A stretch of 64,000 nucleotides of DNA, from contig JAALGY010000015.1 of assembly GCA_032358165.1 (NCBI GenBank), forward strand, positions 496,001 to 560,000. Reading direction: 5' to 3'. The translations under genes were made by a program, and so were the position numbers. Of this stretch, positions 11,519 through 23,213 are shown piece after piece. Below the pieces are notes generated by a model. It was not told the origin of the DNA. It worked only from the letters and a program-made list of their open reading frames with translations, and searched no databases. This DNA is from Diplosphaera chodatii. Lineage: Eukaryota; Chlorophyta; Trebouxiophyceae; Prasiolales; Stichococcaceae. Every line of letters begins with the position of its first letter. Positions within the stretch are counted from its first letter, which is position 1.

Positions 11519-13690
11519 ATGGCGATGGCTAGCGGACAGTCAGTCTGTGCTTGCAGCAGCACAGCTCATCGGCACCACGCTCCAGCCCAAATAGGCACCG
11601 TACGCAGCAGCAGAACCGAGCTGCTGAGGCTATGTGCGTTCACGAGCGGTCCTATCAGAGTCAGCCGTCTGCTGCGGTCGTCGACCCGGGGCCCGCGCCT
11701 GCCGCAGCACACGCTGACGCCGTGCGCAGTGCGCAACCCCCTGGAGGAACAGCTGAAGCAGGACAGCATCAATGTTAACCTGCGCAGCGAGGCGGAGGCG
11801 CCCTGGAGGTGTCACACTGCCTGACCTAGCGCCACGTACCATGCTGTTCAGCGCTGCAACCGATCATGCACAGAAGCAACTCTCCCTGATGTACGTTGCA
11901 TGCTGCTGTCGCAGGTCATTGCGGCTGGTCATGTTCACCTTCTTCTGTGTCAGCGCCACCGTGGGGGCTGTCATCGCCACCACGCAAGTGTTTGGCGCGC
12001 TGCGCGGCGCCGAGGATGCGCTGCCGCTGAATGACGTCGCAACGGTAACTTGACCCTCGCGACTGCTGCAGCCTGCGCCTTGTGCCAATCAAGACTGACA
12101 TGCATTACACATCCAATAGATTTTTCTATGCAAGTGTAACGTGCTGAAGGCCAGCAGCTCGTGTACGTGCCAACCTGCTGAGTGCTGCTGCAGTCGCTGG
12201 CGGTGGACCTGGGGGCGATTGCCACCTTCGCCTTTCTCCTGCGGCGAGACCTCAAAGCACGAGATAAACAGGTGCTCTGCACTATTACAATGTTGCATCA
12301 TGACGAGCACTGAGTCCACCGATGCAGAGTCCCCCATTGCTCACATTGTCGGTGAAAGCATCGTAGCATCTTGAGGAGAAGTGTTCAGCATGTGCATTGC
12401 TCCAGGTGGCACGGTTGCAGAGGGAGGAGCGGCTGGGGGCACTGAACCTGGAGCTGGCGAACAAGAAGGTGTTGCGGCTCAGTGAGCTGCGCGGCTTCTC
12501 TCGCACGGTAGGCATGGTGCAGAAGTGAAACGTGCATACAGTGTTGACTCCGGTCTCTGAAGGGTACTGCCCATACGCGGTTCCAAGCGGTAGCGTTTGA
12601 CCCGCTCTACGAGATGCTCGGTGGTGATGTCCTGCAAGTGTCCTGTCTGCACAATGCGACCCTGCACATGCATGCAGGTCATCTTTGCGGGCACCCCAGA
12701 TCAGTGCCGTCAGGTCGTGGAGACAGCAGAGCCTTTCCGGGAGTCGCTTGCAGAGCGCGGGGTGCTGCTGGTGGTGCTCCCTGTGTACGGTGGTGGCTCA
12801 GCAGATGCAGCAGATGTGCCGCCTTTGACCGACACCGATCTCAGGTGTGCACTACAAATAAATGCCCTCGTGTGAGTGGTAGTGCAGCATGAGTAGAGGG
12901 CCGCTCTTCAGAACAGCAGGTGCAGGTGCTCCGCTCAGCAGCAGCCTGCAATCAACATGGCAGCGGTGCACATTGCACTTGTGGCTGTGCTGGCAAAGCA
13001 TGTGTGTGCTTATTTCACCTGTCAGCTTGGGACAGGATGTTAGAGCAGCCCTCGACAGCCCTCGCAGCAGGGCAGCGGCTGCAGGCGCTGAACACACGTC
13101 ATGGCACTGTGGCCTGGAACGTAGGTGGCGGGCGAACCCGCTGCGCATACGCGAGTGGACCAAGTGGTTCGACCAGCAGCTGTCGGCCAGCAGCAAGACG
13201 CCGGAGCAGGGCCTGTACGTGGGCCTGCGCATGGACGGCCGCGTGCGAGCCAGCGGTGCGACTGCCTGTCGATCTGCCCTCTGTCTTGCCGCCACTTGAT
13301 TGTTCGGCTGCTGTGTGATGCTGGTGCCGTTACGTGCAGACACTGCAGGTTGGTCGATAAGCAGGCGCGCTGTGTGCAAGTCTTTGCAAGTCCGCCGACG
13401 CCCTGCTATTGCGGCATGCAGGCACGGGGGCACCACCGTGGGACAAGTTCATCCGGCAGCTCGCGCCCGTCGAGGTGAGGGCAGCTGTCCAACTTGGCAC
13501 TGCATGTGCTTCTTGCCCGGGAGGAGCCAGGCAGGCGGTGCAGCTGCGCAACAGGAAGACGATGCAATTGCTCGCAGCTTTGCATACATGCGATGTAGCA
13601 TGCAGGCAAATCGTTCGACATGGTGTACAATCTGCCGTGCAGGGCATGTGGAAGGGCTTCTTGGATGGCATGGACGGTCGTGTGAACTGA
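11519..13690 (+). CDS. LPA1: LPA1-family photosystem II assembly protein, TPR-less, plastid-targeted
   Basis: Eight exons join in phase: 11519-11808, 11915-12044, 12194-12271, 12406-12507, 12678-12844, 13125-13255, 13422-13474, 13643-13690, giving 332 residues. The first about 75 residues are Ser/Arg-rich, like a chloroplast transit peptide. Two hydrophobic segments follow (RLVMFTFFCVSATVGAVIA, then LGAIATFAFLLRRDLKAR). The rest matches the C-terminal part of Arabidopsis LOW PSII ACCUMULATION 1: REERLGALNLELANKKVL, SELRGFSRTVIFAG, LAERGVLLVVLPVY, IREWTKWFDQQL, GLYVGLRMDGRVRASGTGAP, and the terminal GMWKGFLDGMDGRVN. LPA1 helps assemble PSII (D1) at the thylakoid membrane. The N-terminal TPR repeats of plant LPA1 are absent here. 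Start alternatives at 11399 and 11501 are in frame. Confidence 0.88.
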
Positions 13691-14402
13691 TGTCAGTTGC
13701 CGTGAGTAGCATGTCACACGCTCAGTCTACATGCTCTAGCATGCTGTTTAAATGTAACGGAAGGTCATCAGCGTGGGAGAGTGCATGTGAGGAACTGGCA
13801 GACCGCACTGTCGAGAGCCGAGAGGCAAGAAGGAGGCTCGTTCACTTACTTAGAAGGTGTTGTCAGGCGCACACCATGTATATATACGAGAGATGGCTAT
13901 CGGCAGCCAGCCACTGATTCCCGTCGGCTGGCATGGGCTGGCCGGAATGGTCTACTTTGCAAAATGTGCAAGCAGATAACATCAGCCGCTGTCCCTGCTA
14001 CAATTTTGGCGCATGGCTTGGCTGCAACACTACACAACTCAAAAATAGCCTGCCTCCGCCATCACAATCACAGCGTTTTGACCGAAAAAAGCAGCACCCC
14101 CAATGTAATCACTGATCTGTCAGCGTGTCCCAGCTCTGCCAAAGATAGGAAAGCTGTGGAATCCACAGTGTTGCTAGCAACTTCCACGCTGCAATACAGC
14201 TGCAGCTTAATTCACTTCGCACTCCAGTGATTTCAATGGGAAGCCCATACGGTATGTGTCGCCATGCATGTTTTGTTGACTGCCCAAAAACACATGCACG
14301 GTGCTGGAACAGACCATACACGGTTGCATGACATCCATGGGCGCCACCCTTCAGTCCCCAATATGATGCCCCTGTCCCCGAAGCGATCCACTTGCACTAG
14401 TC
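13691..14402. other. Convergent intergenic region
   Basis: 712 bases between the 3' ends of LPA1 (+) and the ferric reductase (-). No exon was recognised. It contains a TGTAA poly(A)-type signal for LPA1 at 13753. Confidence 0.5.
13753..13757 (+). terminator. Likely green-algal poly(A) signal TGTAA for LPA1
   Basis: TGTAA lies 63 bases after the LPA1 stop. UGUAA is the usual chlorophyte polyadenylation signal, and the distance is right. Short motif, so moderate confidence. Confidence 0.5.
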
Positions 14403-17400
14403 TCACAGCTCCCATGTCTCCTGCGGAGGCAAAAAAGGCAGATTTTTAGGTGGCGCACATGTACACCTGGAGACCGCGACCATGATGTCATGGTCATGCA
14501 ATTCTGAGGGCAAAGCTCTCGTGCAGCTTGTGAACATATCTGCAGTGCACATGTGTGAAGTGAAAATGGATGTGCAGCAGCGGACCTGGTGGAAGTGCAG
14601 GTAAGAAGAGTCCTTGTCGTGATTATCGTTGATGTCTGCCACCAGGCGCTTGGTTGCCTGCACCATGCCCTGCGGACCTGCAATGGCAGCATACACTAGC
14701 ATAGCTCAGACATACAGGGCACCGGCGGCAGGTCACAGACGGGCTTCCATGTCCTCAGCTGGACTATGCGATTAGATTGCAGACGTCTGGAGCAGGCATG
14801 CCTGCGACATAGACGCCAACATCGGCGCCGCCGCCGATCTCAGCAGCCTCGGCCGCCGCCTCCTGAAGTGTGGCGCGGATGTCGGGGCGATGCGGAGCAA
14901 TGTCCAGCATCAGGCCGGCTTCTGGCAAGCCCACCCTACCACCGATCTGGGAGCACGAGAGCTTTCCGGTCAACATGCTGTATGCCTTGCGTGCTGCGAA
15001 TGCAGCAGCCGGCATTTGCTTGTTGTTGTACGGGTGTACTCCTAGGCAATGAGCAAAAGCAGTGACGCCGATGAGCAGTGCCATCAGCAAAACACTCGCC
15101 AGGCAGGAGGCATAGCGGGTGGTGGGCTGGACGTCCTTCAGCTTGAAGCTGCCAAACTTGCGAAGCTCCGCAGCAACCTCCTCGGGTGACAGCGGCGCCT
15201 CTGGCGTCGAGGCGCCGGTCTCTGCAAGCAGCACAGTCAGCCCGCTGGAAGCCTGCTGCAGATTGATGGTGCCTGGAGGTGTACAAGTGTGGCGAGCATA
15301 TGCACAGGAGGGTGATGGCCACTCAAACTGGTGCCTGTTGAACACAAAGATGCTGGCCAAACATGGGCAACACAGCATCGTCAAGCACCCAACAATACCT
15401 GGGGCCACTCCGCGGCGTGCAGCAGACACGGCCTTGAGGTAGCGGTACCCCGCCCAGGTGTGTGACGCGAACACCGGCAGTCCCAGCACACCGACAAAGC
15501 CAGCAATGATGGTCAGCAGCCCGTACTGCATGCAATAACAGAGTGTTTGTCAGCAATGGAACCCCGTGAAATGTGTAGAGTATTTGACAGTCCACCTGTA
15601 AGCAAGGAAACGTCACAGACTGACAGGCAGTTGCAGGTGGGGGGTGCTGTGTGACATGTGAGTGGTTGCGCATGGCGAGCGCGTGGCAAGCAACTTACTA
15701 TCCACGAGAAGAAGTGCTTGTCCTCGCCCCTGCTGAACTGTCCAATCGCGTTGCCCTCCTGTGCAGTGCAGTGTGTGCCAGTTGCGACAAGGCAGCCACC
15801 ATTAGCGCAGCATGAAAGATGAACGCCAGCCAGATGATGCATGCTGGACTAACAACGGGTGATTCGATGAGATTGTGCAGCCGCTCGTGTCTGGATGCTC
15901 GATATAGCCATGTCTGTGGCCTACGCTCCCACCCCGTAGTAGGCTGAGGCGAGGCTGACGCAGCACAGGCCGCCCAGGTTGGCCAGCAGGATGGCGGCGA
16001 TCTTCAAGCCAACGCTGCCGTACTTGGGCTGCACTGGCCTGCGGGGTGGTGAAGAAGATGGGGTGATGAAGTTGGTAGCAGTGACGCCACGATGCGTGCT
16101 TCAGCGAGACAACAACAGAGTACTACAAGATCAAGACGGGGTATTGATAGCGAAGCATATACATGCGATGGACTGCAACCGCAGGCACGCAGGCTCCAGT
16201 GCATTACACCAGCAGCATCAGTACTTCAGGCAGCAAAGAACCCACCTGGCCAGGGACATGCCCAGGGGTGAGAACCAGTTGAAGCGCAGCGTGTCCAGGC
16301 CCAGCGGACAGCCGCCCTTGCCCAGGTTGCCGCTGCTGCCGCCCCTGCCGCTGCTGGTGTCCGAGCTGTCGTCCGTGGTGTCATCGAAGCCGGCGGCCTC
16401 CGGCACCTTCTGCAGAAAGCACCACACGCCAGGTCATTGGCCTGCACTCCGGGTGGGCGCCTTGCACAATCGGACCAATATCCTGGCCCACAGCAACAGT
16501 GATCTGACGCATCTGTAGAGCCTGGAGCAAGCACCTTCATGGACGATGCGTGCTGCATGTGGGACCCGGTGTAGTGCAGGCCCACCTTCAGCCACCCCTC
16601 CGGCTCACTACAGCATAGTCGCACCAGACTGTATCTGAGAACCTTGATTGTGCATCTGCCCTGCTGTACCCACGGAAGCAGCTTATCTCCAGCTACATTA
16701 TTCTGTAACCGATAATGTCATGCAGCCAAGACCGCACCTGGCCGCAGCCAGCACGGACTCGTCCAGGATGGTGAACTCGGCCTTGTGGCGCGCCGCCCAC
16801 ACCATGACCACCCGCTTGGGGCCCGCCAGGTGCTCGCCATCGCCTGACTTGGGGGACGAGCGCGCCTCCACCAGGCCCCGCAGCATCGAGAGCACCGGCG
16901 AGATCTGCGGGAGACTTTAGAAAATTTGGACAATATCATGTTGGCCGGGCTGTGGTGGCTCTGACAAGCCTGCACAGGGCCATGACCCTCAGCACAAGCA
17001 GCAACCCATGGGTCCAGCATGATCATGATATCGCCAGAGCATGTTGCAGGGTCATGCAGCATCCCATCTTCCGATGGCCGTTAGGAAGGGCGCACCCCAA
17101 TCCCGCCGACAATGCAGACGAGGACGTCATAACGCAGCCAGGGGTACTCCCTGAAGCGCAGCCCGATGGGGCCCTGCACCCGCACCGGCACCTGCACGCG
17201 CTTCTCCAGCAGCCGGAACAGGCTCTGCAGGCAGAGTGCCGCTGGCCATCACGAACAGGGCTGTGGGGCGTGAGCAAGGTGGGAAGCACATCTTCACCCA
17301 AATGCGTCGCAATGTGCAGCGATTGTAGCATAGCTTGTCATGTCGTGTCGTCAGACGGATCGTGCTGCAGGTGCATGCCCCACCTGTGTGAAGGCGCCAT

Positions 17401-20400
17401 AGCGCTTGATGTTGAAGTTGACCTTCTGGCCACCCTTGCCGCCAGAGCTGCGCCCAGCACATGTGAAGGGGTGCCACTCTGCAGCATGCACAAGCAAGTC
17501 AGCATCAAACTGCCTCCACCGTCGCCTTGCATCAAGTTGCTGAGGGATATAGCATGGCTGTGCCCGCACCACACCCAGCCGTTCAACAGCATCTGCATGC
17601 ATGAACTGAAGCTGCTAGATGAGGTGCGCACCCCAGCGGGATATGCAGGGCACGTTGAGCATGTAGTCATGCAGCGGGTGCACATCCATGCCCTGCACAG
17701 AGACGGCCCATCAGCAGCGCAGCACCGAGCCGAGTGTCAGCTGCTTCACAGCCACTGAGCCAAATGGCCTATTAGCACTACACGCGTCCTCAGGGCATCA
17801 TCGCGCACACAAGGCTGAGCAGCTGATAATTGCACCTCTTCCAGTGTGAGCTCCAGAGTGGCCACGCTGTGATCATCACTGAGGTGCGCGCGGGTGATGG
17901 TCGTGATAGCTGCACCCTGCAGCAGAAGCGGAGATTTGACACCTTTGTGCGCGCCACATGCAAATCAGCAGGCTGCGCGCGGCGGTACAGTAGGCATTCT
18001 GCAGCACGTGCATGCTGATGCACAGATCTGAAGCCGGACAGGGCTTGGGCTTGGCAGCGGGTGTGCTCACTTGTGCAAAGCGAAACACCAGGTCGATGCC
18101 CCAGTACATGAGGCCTGTCAGCACGGTGTATGACTCACTTCAGTCCAACTCGATAGGCCACGAAATCATTCATCCACGCTGACAAATACGTGAAGCATTG
18201 GAACCACAAGTAAAGTGCGCCTGCGGGCGTGATGACTGATATGCGTATGGTTGAACGCAGCAGCCAATCCAGGACGCATGCGCACCAGGGAACACCCATA
18301 GCCAGACGCGGTTGAAGTGCATGTTGGCAAAGACCACCAGGATGAGGAAGCCTGCGATGTGGAAGTGGTAGAACAGCTGCAGCAGCAGACGCACGGTGGT
18401 CAGCATTTATCAGGTTGCTATGGGGGAGTTGACCGTTGTCCAGTGGTCTGTGCGCAAGCATACAGGTAACGAAAGCGCTGGGCAAACGGCCTGTACGTGT
18501 CCTCCCACTCCAGGTCAGGACAAGAGGACTCACGTCAAACCAGCGGCGGCGGATGTAGTGGATGGACGTCAGCTGCAGTGCCCAGGCGCCCACCCCTGCG
18601 ATGAGCCCTGCCAGGTGGGGGTGGGAGTCTTTCCAGCTGAACAGGCTGGTGCCGACCCTGCACAGCCAACATCGCAGCTGACGTCTGCTGTGTGAGCAAC
18701 TGCACGCTACCTGTTTGTTGTGTTGTTCCCTGTGGCGGATCCTCCTCTCGATGTCTTGTCGTGCAGCAGATTTGCAAGGCAAACTTGACTCTTCACTCCA
18801 GGCCATTCTGGGCTGGTGACTGTGGTACGCATTCGAGTGCACTCACGAGGGTCCGCCGGCAGACTGCTCCATGGCAAAGTACGCCAGCTCACACGCTCCA
18901 TGGGCAGTGATGATCCAGACTGTGATGTGCCCCATCCACCTGGTGAAGAGGACAAGTCCAGTTTGGCTCGAAAACACTGTTGACTTGACAAGTCCTCTAT
19001 CGACATGCCACGTGGGAATGTATAGCTGTCAGCAGACCGGAGCCTCAAGGATACCCATGCACGTCTCTCACACACCTGTGGTACTTGATCTGCATGGACC
19101 CCAGGCGAGCACAATGCAGTCAGCATGGTGATCACCGATTTGCTGCATGCACTGCATGTATTTGCAGCCCTGCTAATACTACGGCGGCGCGGCCGCCACA
19201 TCTGCAGCATCTTTGATGTCGGAATTTGAGTGCAAAAGATGGCACTGCTCACCATGTTCTGCCAGGGAATGCCAAGCATGTGGTTGAGGAAGGAGTCATG
19301 AGCCACAGGCCAGAACAGACACCAGAAAGGCACATCTGCATCAGCCAAGCACAGCGTCTGAAAATCCCTCCTTCATTTGAGGATCACAGCAAGGACGCTA
19401 CAATGTAGATGCCTTAAGTGCACCTCTTTGGTTGACTATGTGTATATGTGCAGCAACTCTTGCTGCATACTTACATAGGATCAGTCCAAGGTACTTTGCC
19501 CACTCTTCCAGCTGGATCATGCTTCGCTCAGAAGCTGGAAGGTCCACGACGCTGAAAACTGCAGACAGCGCAAGCTCAGGGTGTCAACTCGCATAGCATC
19601 ACTGCAGTACACCATGCATCTCCACATTTACACCATGCAGCTTCGTGCAAGACACCACAATCAGCATGGCATCGGCATGCATGCCTCCTGCATGAGCATT
19701 GTTACACCAAGCGCAGAAACTGTAATGGACCATACGGTGGCTTACTTGCATTCCACTCATGGTACTGCGGCGCCAGGTAGTACTCGAGTCGAGAGGCGAT
19801 GGCACACAGGAACCCAATCAGGAAAATGGCCTGCACAACAGTCACACTGTTGTAGCAGTAAGGGAAAGCAACGACCCCCTCGGCTGACTTGATTCCATCT
19901 GTTGACATGAACTTTGCTGCGTCGTCGTTCCAATGTTCATGCTCCTCAGACTGGGCACTATTGCATGGCATTGGTGCTGCACCTCGCCAACATTCATTCC
20001 GCCGCACCACCACATGAAGAAGCGGCGGCCAGGCAGCTGCCAGCCCAGCACTCTGCCGACCTGCCATAGGATGACCGCTGGTTAGGGTTATCTGACGCCA
20101 CACGTGCAATATGCAGCATTGATGAAATCATCTGGACAGCTTCCACCAACCGAGCTGCTGGTGACTTCGTCCAGTGTGCATTTGATGTCAGAGCTTGATG
20201 TACACACTGCAGCTGAAAACTGCAAAGCAATGTGGGCCGTGAACGTCACCTGTTGTTTGACCTTGACGAAAGAAGGTTCTCCAATTGGCAGCCGCTCCGA
20301 CAGCGCAATGGCCAGTGCCGCAGCCAGCGGCGGACCAAAGAACTCTGAGCGCCGACAGAGTAGCAAATGATCAGCGTCCAAGCAGCAGGCGATGTGCAGC

Positions 20401-20972
20401 AAACCCTCAGATCAGCTTGTAATGATGAGCAAGCCGTGCGCATGTTGGCGTGTTTGCCGACATTGCCAACTTTCATGTGCCCTTTCACAATTGTCGGCTC
20501 TGCCGTCTCATTTGCTCCGCTCCGCCAGTTATTGGGCAGGTGGTGACAGACAGCGGTCTGACAACTGGCCGACAATTTCTGGTACATGGCACACGCAACC
20601 GTGCCGCGCATGCAACTTTTGCCGCAAGATTGCCAGCGGCTGGATGTGCGCTTCTCAAGAGAGGCAGCAAAGAGGGGGCGCCACTAGTAAGGCAGGCCTG
20701 GTGCCAGCTCATTTAGGTGCCTCACCGATCATGTTGACGATGGTCCTGGCGCCGCCGACGAAGAGGGACATCTTCTCCACGTCCCCGCCGTACAGGTCGC
20801 CGTAGCGATACAAGATGTTCACGTTCGCCTCGGCTGCGGCGTCGTTGATCCTGTCGCTGACCGCCAGGCGAAACAGTGCCGCCAGCCAGGCGACGACCAT
20901 GCACCAGGCGAAGGCATGCAGGGCGGTGTGCAGCCCCGCCGCCAGCCGGGGTCGCGACTGCAGTGCTGTCAT
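14403..20972 (-). CDS. FRO: FRO-type ferric-chelate reductase (flavocytochrome b family)
   Basis: About 20 exons over 6.6 kb from ATG 20972 to TGA 14403. The family moves electrons from NADPH via FAD and two hemes across a membrane to reduce ferric chelates. N-terminus: membrane helix HAFAWCMVVAWLAALFRLAV, then exons with GRRFFMWWCGGMNVGE and VTVVQAIFLIGFLCAIASRL. Heme core: IKYHRWMGHITVWIITAHGA (about 19110-18880), TSIHYIRRRWFD (about 18560), FYHFHIAGFLILVVFANMHF (about 18380-18310). FAD site: WHPFTCAG (about 17480). NAD site: VCIVGGIG (about 17110), then VLSMLRGLVE and KRVVMVWAARHKAEF (about 16800), and GPQGMVQATKRL near the end, terminating in HFHQETWEL. Several hydrophobic segments (GSVGLKIAAILLANLGGL, YGLLTIIAGFVGVLGLPVF, LASVLLMALLIGVTAFAH) interrupt the NAD domain, as in plant FRO proteins. 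Whether it serves at the plasma membrane or elsewhere cannot be seen. Confidence 0.9.
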
Positions 20973-21894
20973 GCTGCCAATCCTCCTATCTCAGCAATTG
21001 CGCAGCAGCAGATAGAGCGAAGGCTGGGCCTGGTCGGGCGCTGCTTCGCGGTTGTTGTACACCGGGTACTGATGGAAATTGGCGGCGAAGTGCAGGGCAC
21101 GATTGGTGGTAGGGCCGATCAGAAAACTCCTACGCGTTGGGTGGCGTGGCTACCGGTGGCAGCCCATTGCTTTGCGCTGTACATGCGTGCTCAGATTCAC
21201 TGGATGAAAAGGCTGCGGATTGTCGTTCATTATGGCGCAGCTCCATCGGGCACGCGCCGAGCACGCCGAACACAGGTGTCGTGTGCTCAGCTCGGGTTAG
21301 GTAATTCAGGGCTGCTCACACATGGGTGAATCTGCCACCCTGGCTTGCATGTGATTACCGTAGTGATCAGTGATATTGTCCTGCGGTAAGCTCGGCTGTT
21401 GACGGTATGCAGACGCCGCCACACACAGCTGAGAAGCAATGAACATGCGTGACAGCCGCCGTCACCACATCATTTGCCAAGTGCACGGTCCGGGTCACTG
21501 GGTGCATGCATCCAATGTTAAATGCAGTCGTGCGATATGCATTGCTTGCGAAACAACTGCAGCTCATCACGCACCATCATGCTACACTAGCCCAACAGAT
21601 CGCTGGCATTATTGCCTTGCTTCATGCACTTCGGCAGGCGGCGCCTCTGTCATTGCTTGGATGATCCATGACATGCAGAGGCTCTCACAGTGAACGAAGT
21701 GGCGTGTGGCATTGGTTGGTGGATGGAGGGTCGATATTCTCTGAACATTGCACACACGCATGTATGGCCGCCTCATTCCTCATTCAAGTCAGCACGGGAA
21801 GAACGCTTGTAGTTCACTTGCTGAGGTAGCGCAATGCCATGCGGGGTATCTGCTGCAAGCAGGTGCTGCACAAGAAATCCTGTTTCGAGTCAGC
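20973..21894. other. Gap upstream of the ferric reductase
   Basis: No confidently supported gene. An open minus-strand stretch at about 21120-21000 (reading HFAANFHQYPVYNN) looks coding-like but ends in TGA just upstream of the ferric reductase ATG and lacks a clear acceptor. It may be a lost or unresolved exon. Confidence 0.35.
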
Positions 21895-22720
21895 TCAGCG
21901 AGGTCTGTGCACCAAACCATATTCGCCGTCCCAAGACTGGCTCAGCGCATCACGCCCATAGAACCTCATGCATGCCTTCTCCACAGGGGACTGCCAGTGG
22001 AGTGGATTAGACCTCTGCATGCTGTTGGCATTGATCAACATCGACAATGGACGCCTCGAACAGTCGTCAGTGTGTCGGTGCCGTCGCCCGGCGAGGGGCC
22101 ATAGTGGTACCGACCTGCGACCAACACATTTCGTTGTCGGGGTTCAGGCTGGAGCAGGTCGATGCCAGTTGAGGTGCGCAGGCGCATCCGGTGGGCCAGA
22201 GCAGGCAGGGCCAGAGCACGCTGTGCTGGGCAGAAACTTGAGGGTGAAGCGCTCGTACACCGCGATGCGGAAGAAGATCTGGAGAGGAAGATCTGTAGGA
22301 GCGAAACGGGTGTCAGTGATTGGCCAGAGTTTCAGAGTGTCTCTGGCTGGGCGAACGCGTTGCAATGTTCTGCCGCAAATAAAGGTGGTGTGTATGTGCG
22401 ATGCGCGATGCTTCATTTCGCTTTGCCAATGTGGCCATCGTTTGCAAAACTTGTAAACTGGCTGCCTTTGTATCAGGTCAGAGGATGGATGTTGGCCTTC
22501 GATGGGTGTCGTGCATGTTTCGAGGCCGCAGTGCATCGCAGGCTGAAGATCACCGTGATAGATGACTAAGGTGCCAACGATCTTGTCGGTGTGCGCAACT
22601 CTGTTCGTCACCCGCTGAGCGAAGCGCCAAACCTATTCACGCGACATCAGCATGAGACAGCTTGAAAAGCTTTCTCACCAGAAACAGCAGCACATTGCAC
22701 CAGGCAAAGCCGGATGCTGC
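21895..22720 (-). CDS. Unrecognised short gene, phase-coherent exons (5' end unresolved)
   Basis: Four exons with consensus borders join in frame: 22720-22679, 22614-22554, 22292-22238 and 22114-21895, giving 125 residues before TGA 21895. The first supported exon follows a GCATTGCAG acceptor, so an upstream first exon is missing. It encodes a hydrophobic segment, AASGFAWCNVLLFL. Later text includes DKIVGTLVIYHDLPLQ, IFFRIAVYERFTLK and KACMRFYGRDALSQSWDGEY. The FAWC plus hydrophobic context resembles the first exon of the downstream ferric reductase (HAFAWCMVVAWL), so a degenerate tandem relative is possible. The match is short and could be chance. Function unknown. Confidence 0.4.
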
Positions 22721-23213
22721 CTGCAATGCGCGGGTAGGTGCCCCTGCAGCTTGCCCGCCATGCCGAGGCGAGGGTGAAGGGTCCTTCACAAGCGCGTCCG
22801 CCAGCCGCTAGGCGCCCCCCTTCTGGATCGCAAGGCAATCACAGGCGGCGCACGACAGCACGCACGACTCGATGACCTACTACACGCGCCACTGGCAGAA
22901 ATTAATGGGTGCAGATGGCTTTTCGCGCACACGTTATCAGAATGCTCAGACTGCGCGCCTGGCAGCTGGTCGTGCGTTGGTAGTGTCTGGGACCGGCGGC
23001 TGCACCTCAGCCTAGCCGGCACACGCTGCACGAGTGCCCATGCAGTGGTTCGTGCCCGCCACGCGCGGCAGGCACCGCTGACACATCGCCCGTGCCACCG
23101 CCGCCCCTTTAGTGACTGGACCCGCCGTTGCTGTGCGCAACAACCAAATCAAGCAATCAAGGTCAGCCCCACCCCTTGCAAAGGCCGTTTCCTGTGGCTG
23201 CACCTCAATCAAG
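22721..23213. promoter_or_regulatory. Divergent region upstream of the membrane-protein gene
   Basis: About 490 bases between the unresolved 5' end of the minus-strand gene and the ATG at 23214. It should contain the promoter of the plus-strand gene and perhaps the missing first exon of the other. No specific element recognised. Confidence 0.3.

Noticed and set aside
13151..13175. tRNA B-box-like GTGGTTCGACC
   Set aside because: It lies in an LPA1 exon (KWFDQQL), with no acceptor stem or A-box nearby.
21436..21693. Plus-strand small proteins near 21.4-21.7 kb
   Set aside because: No start context, splice support or motif; the composition is like the surrounding spacer.
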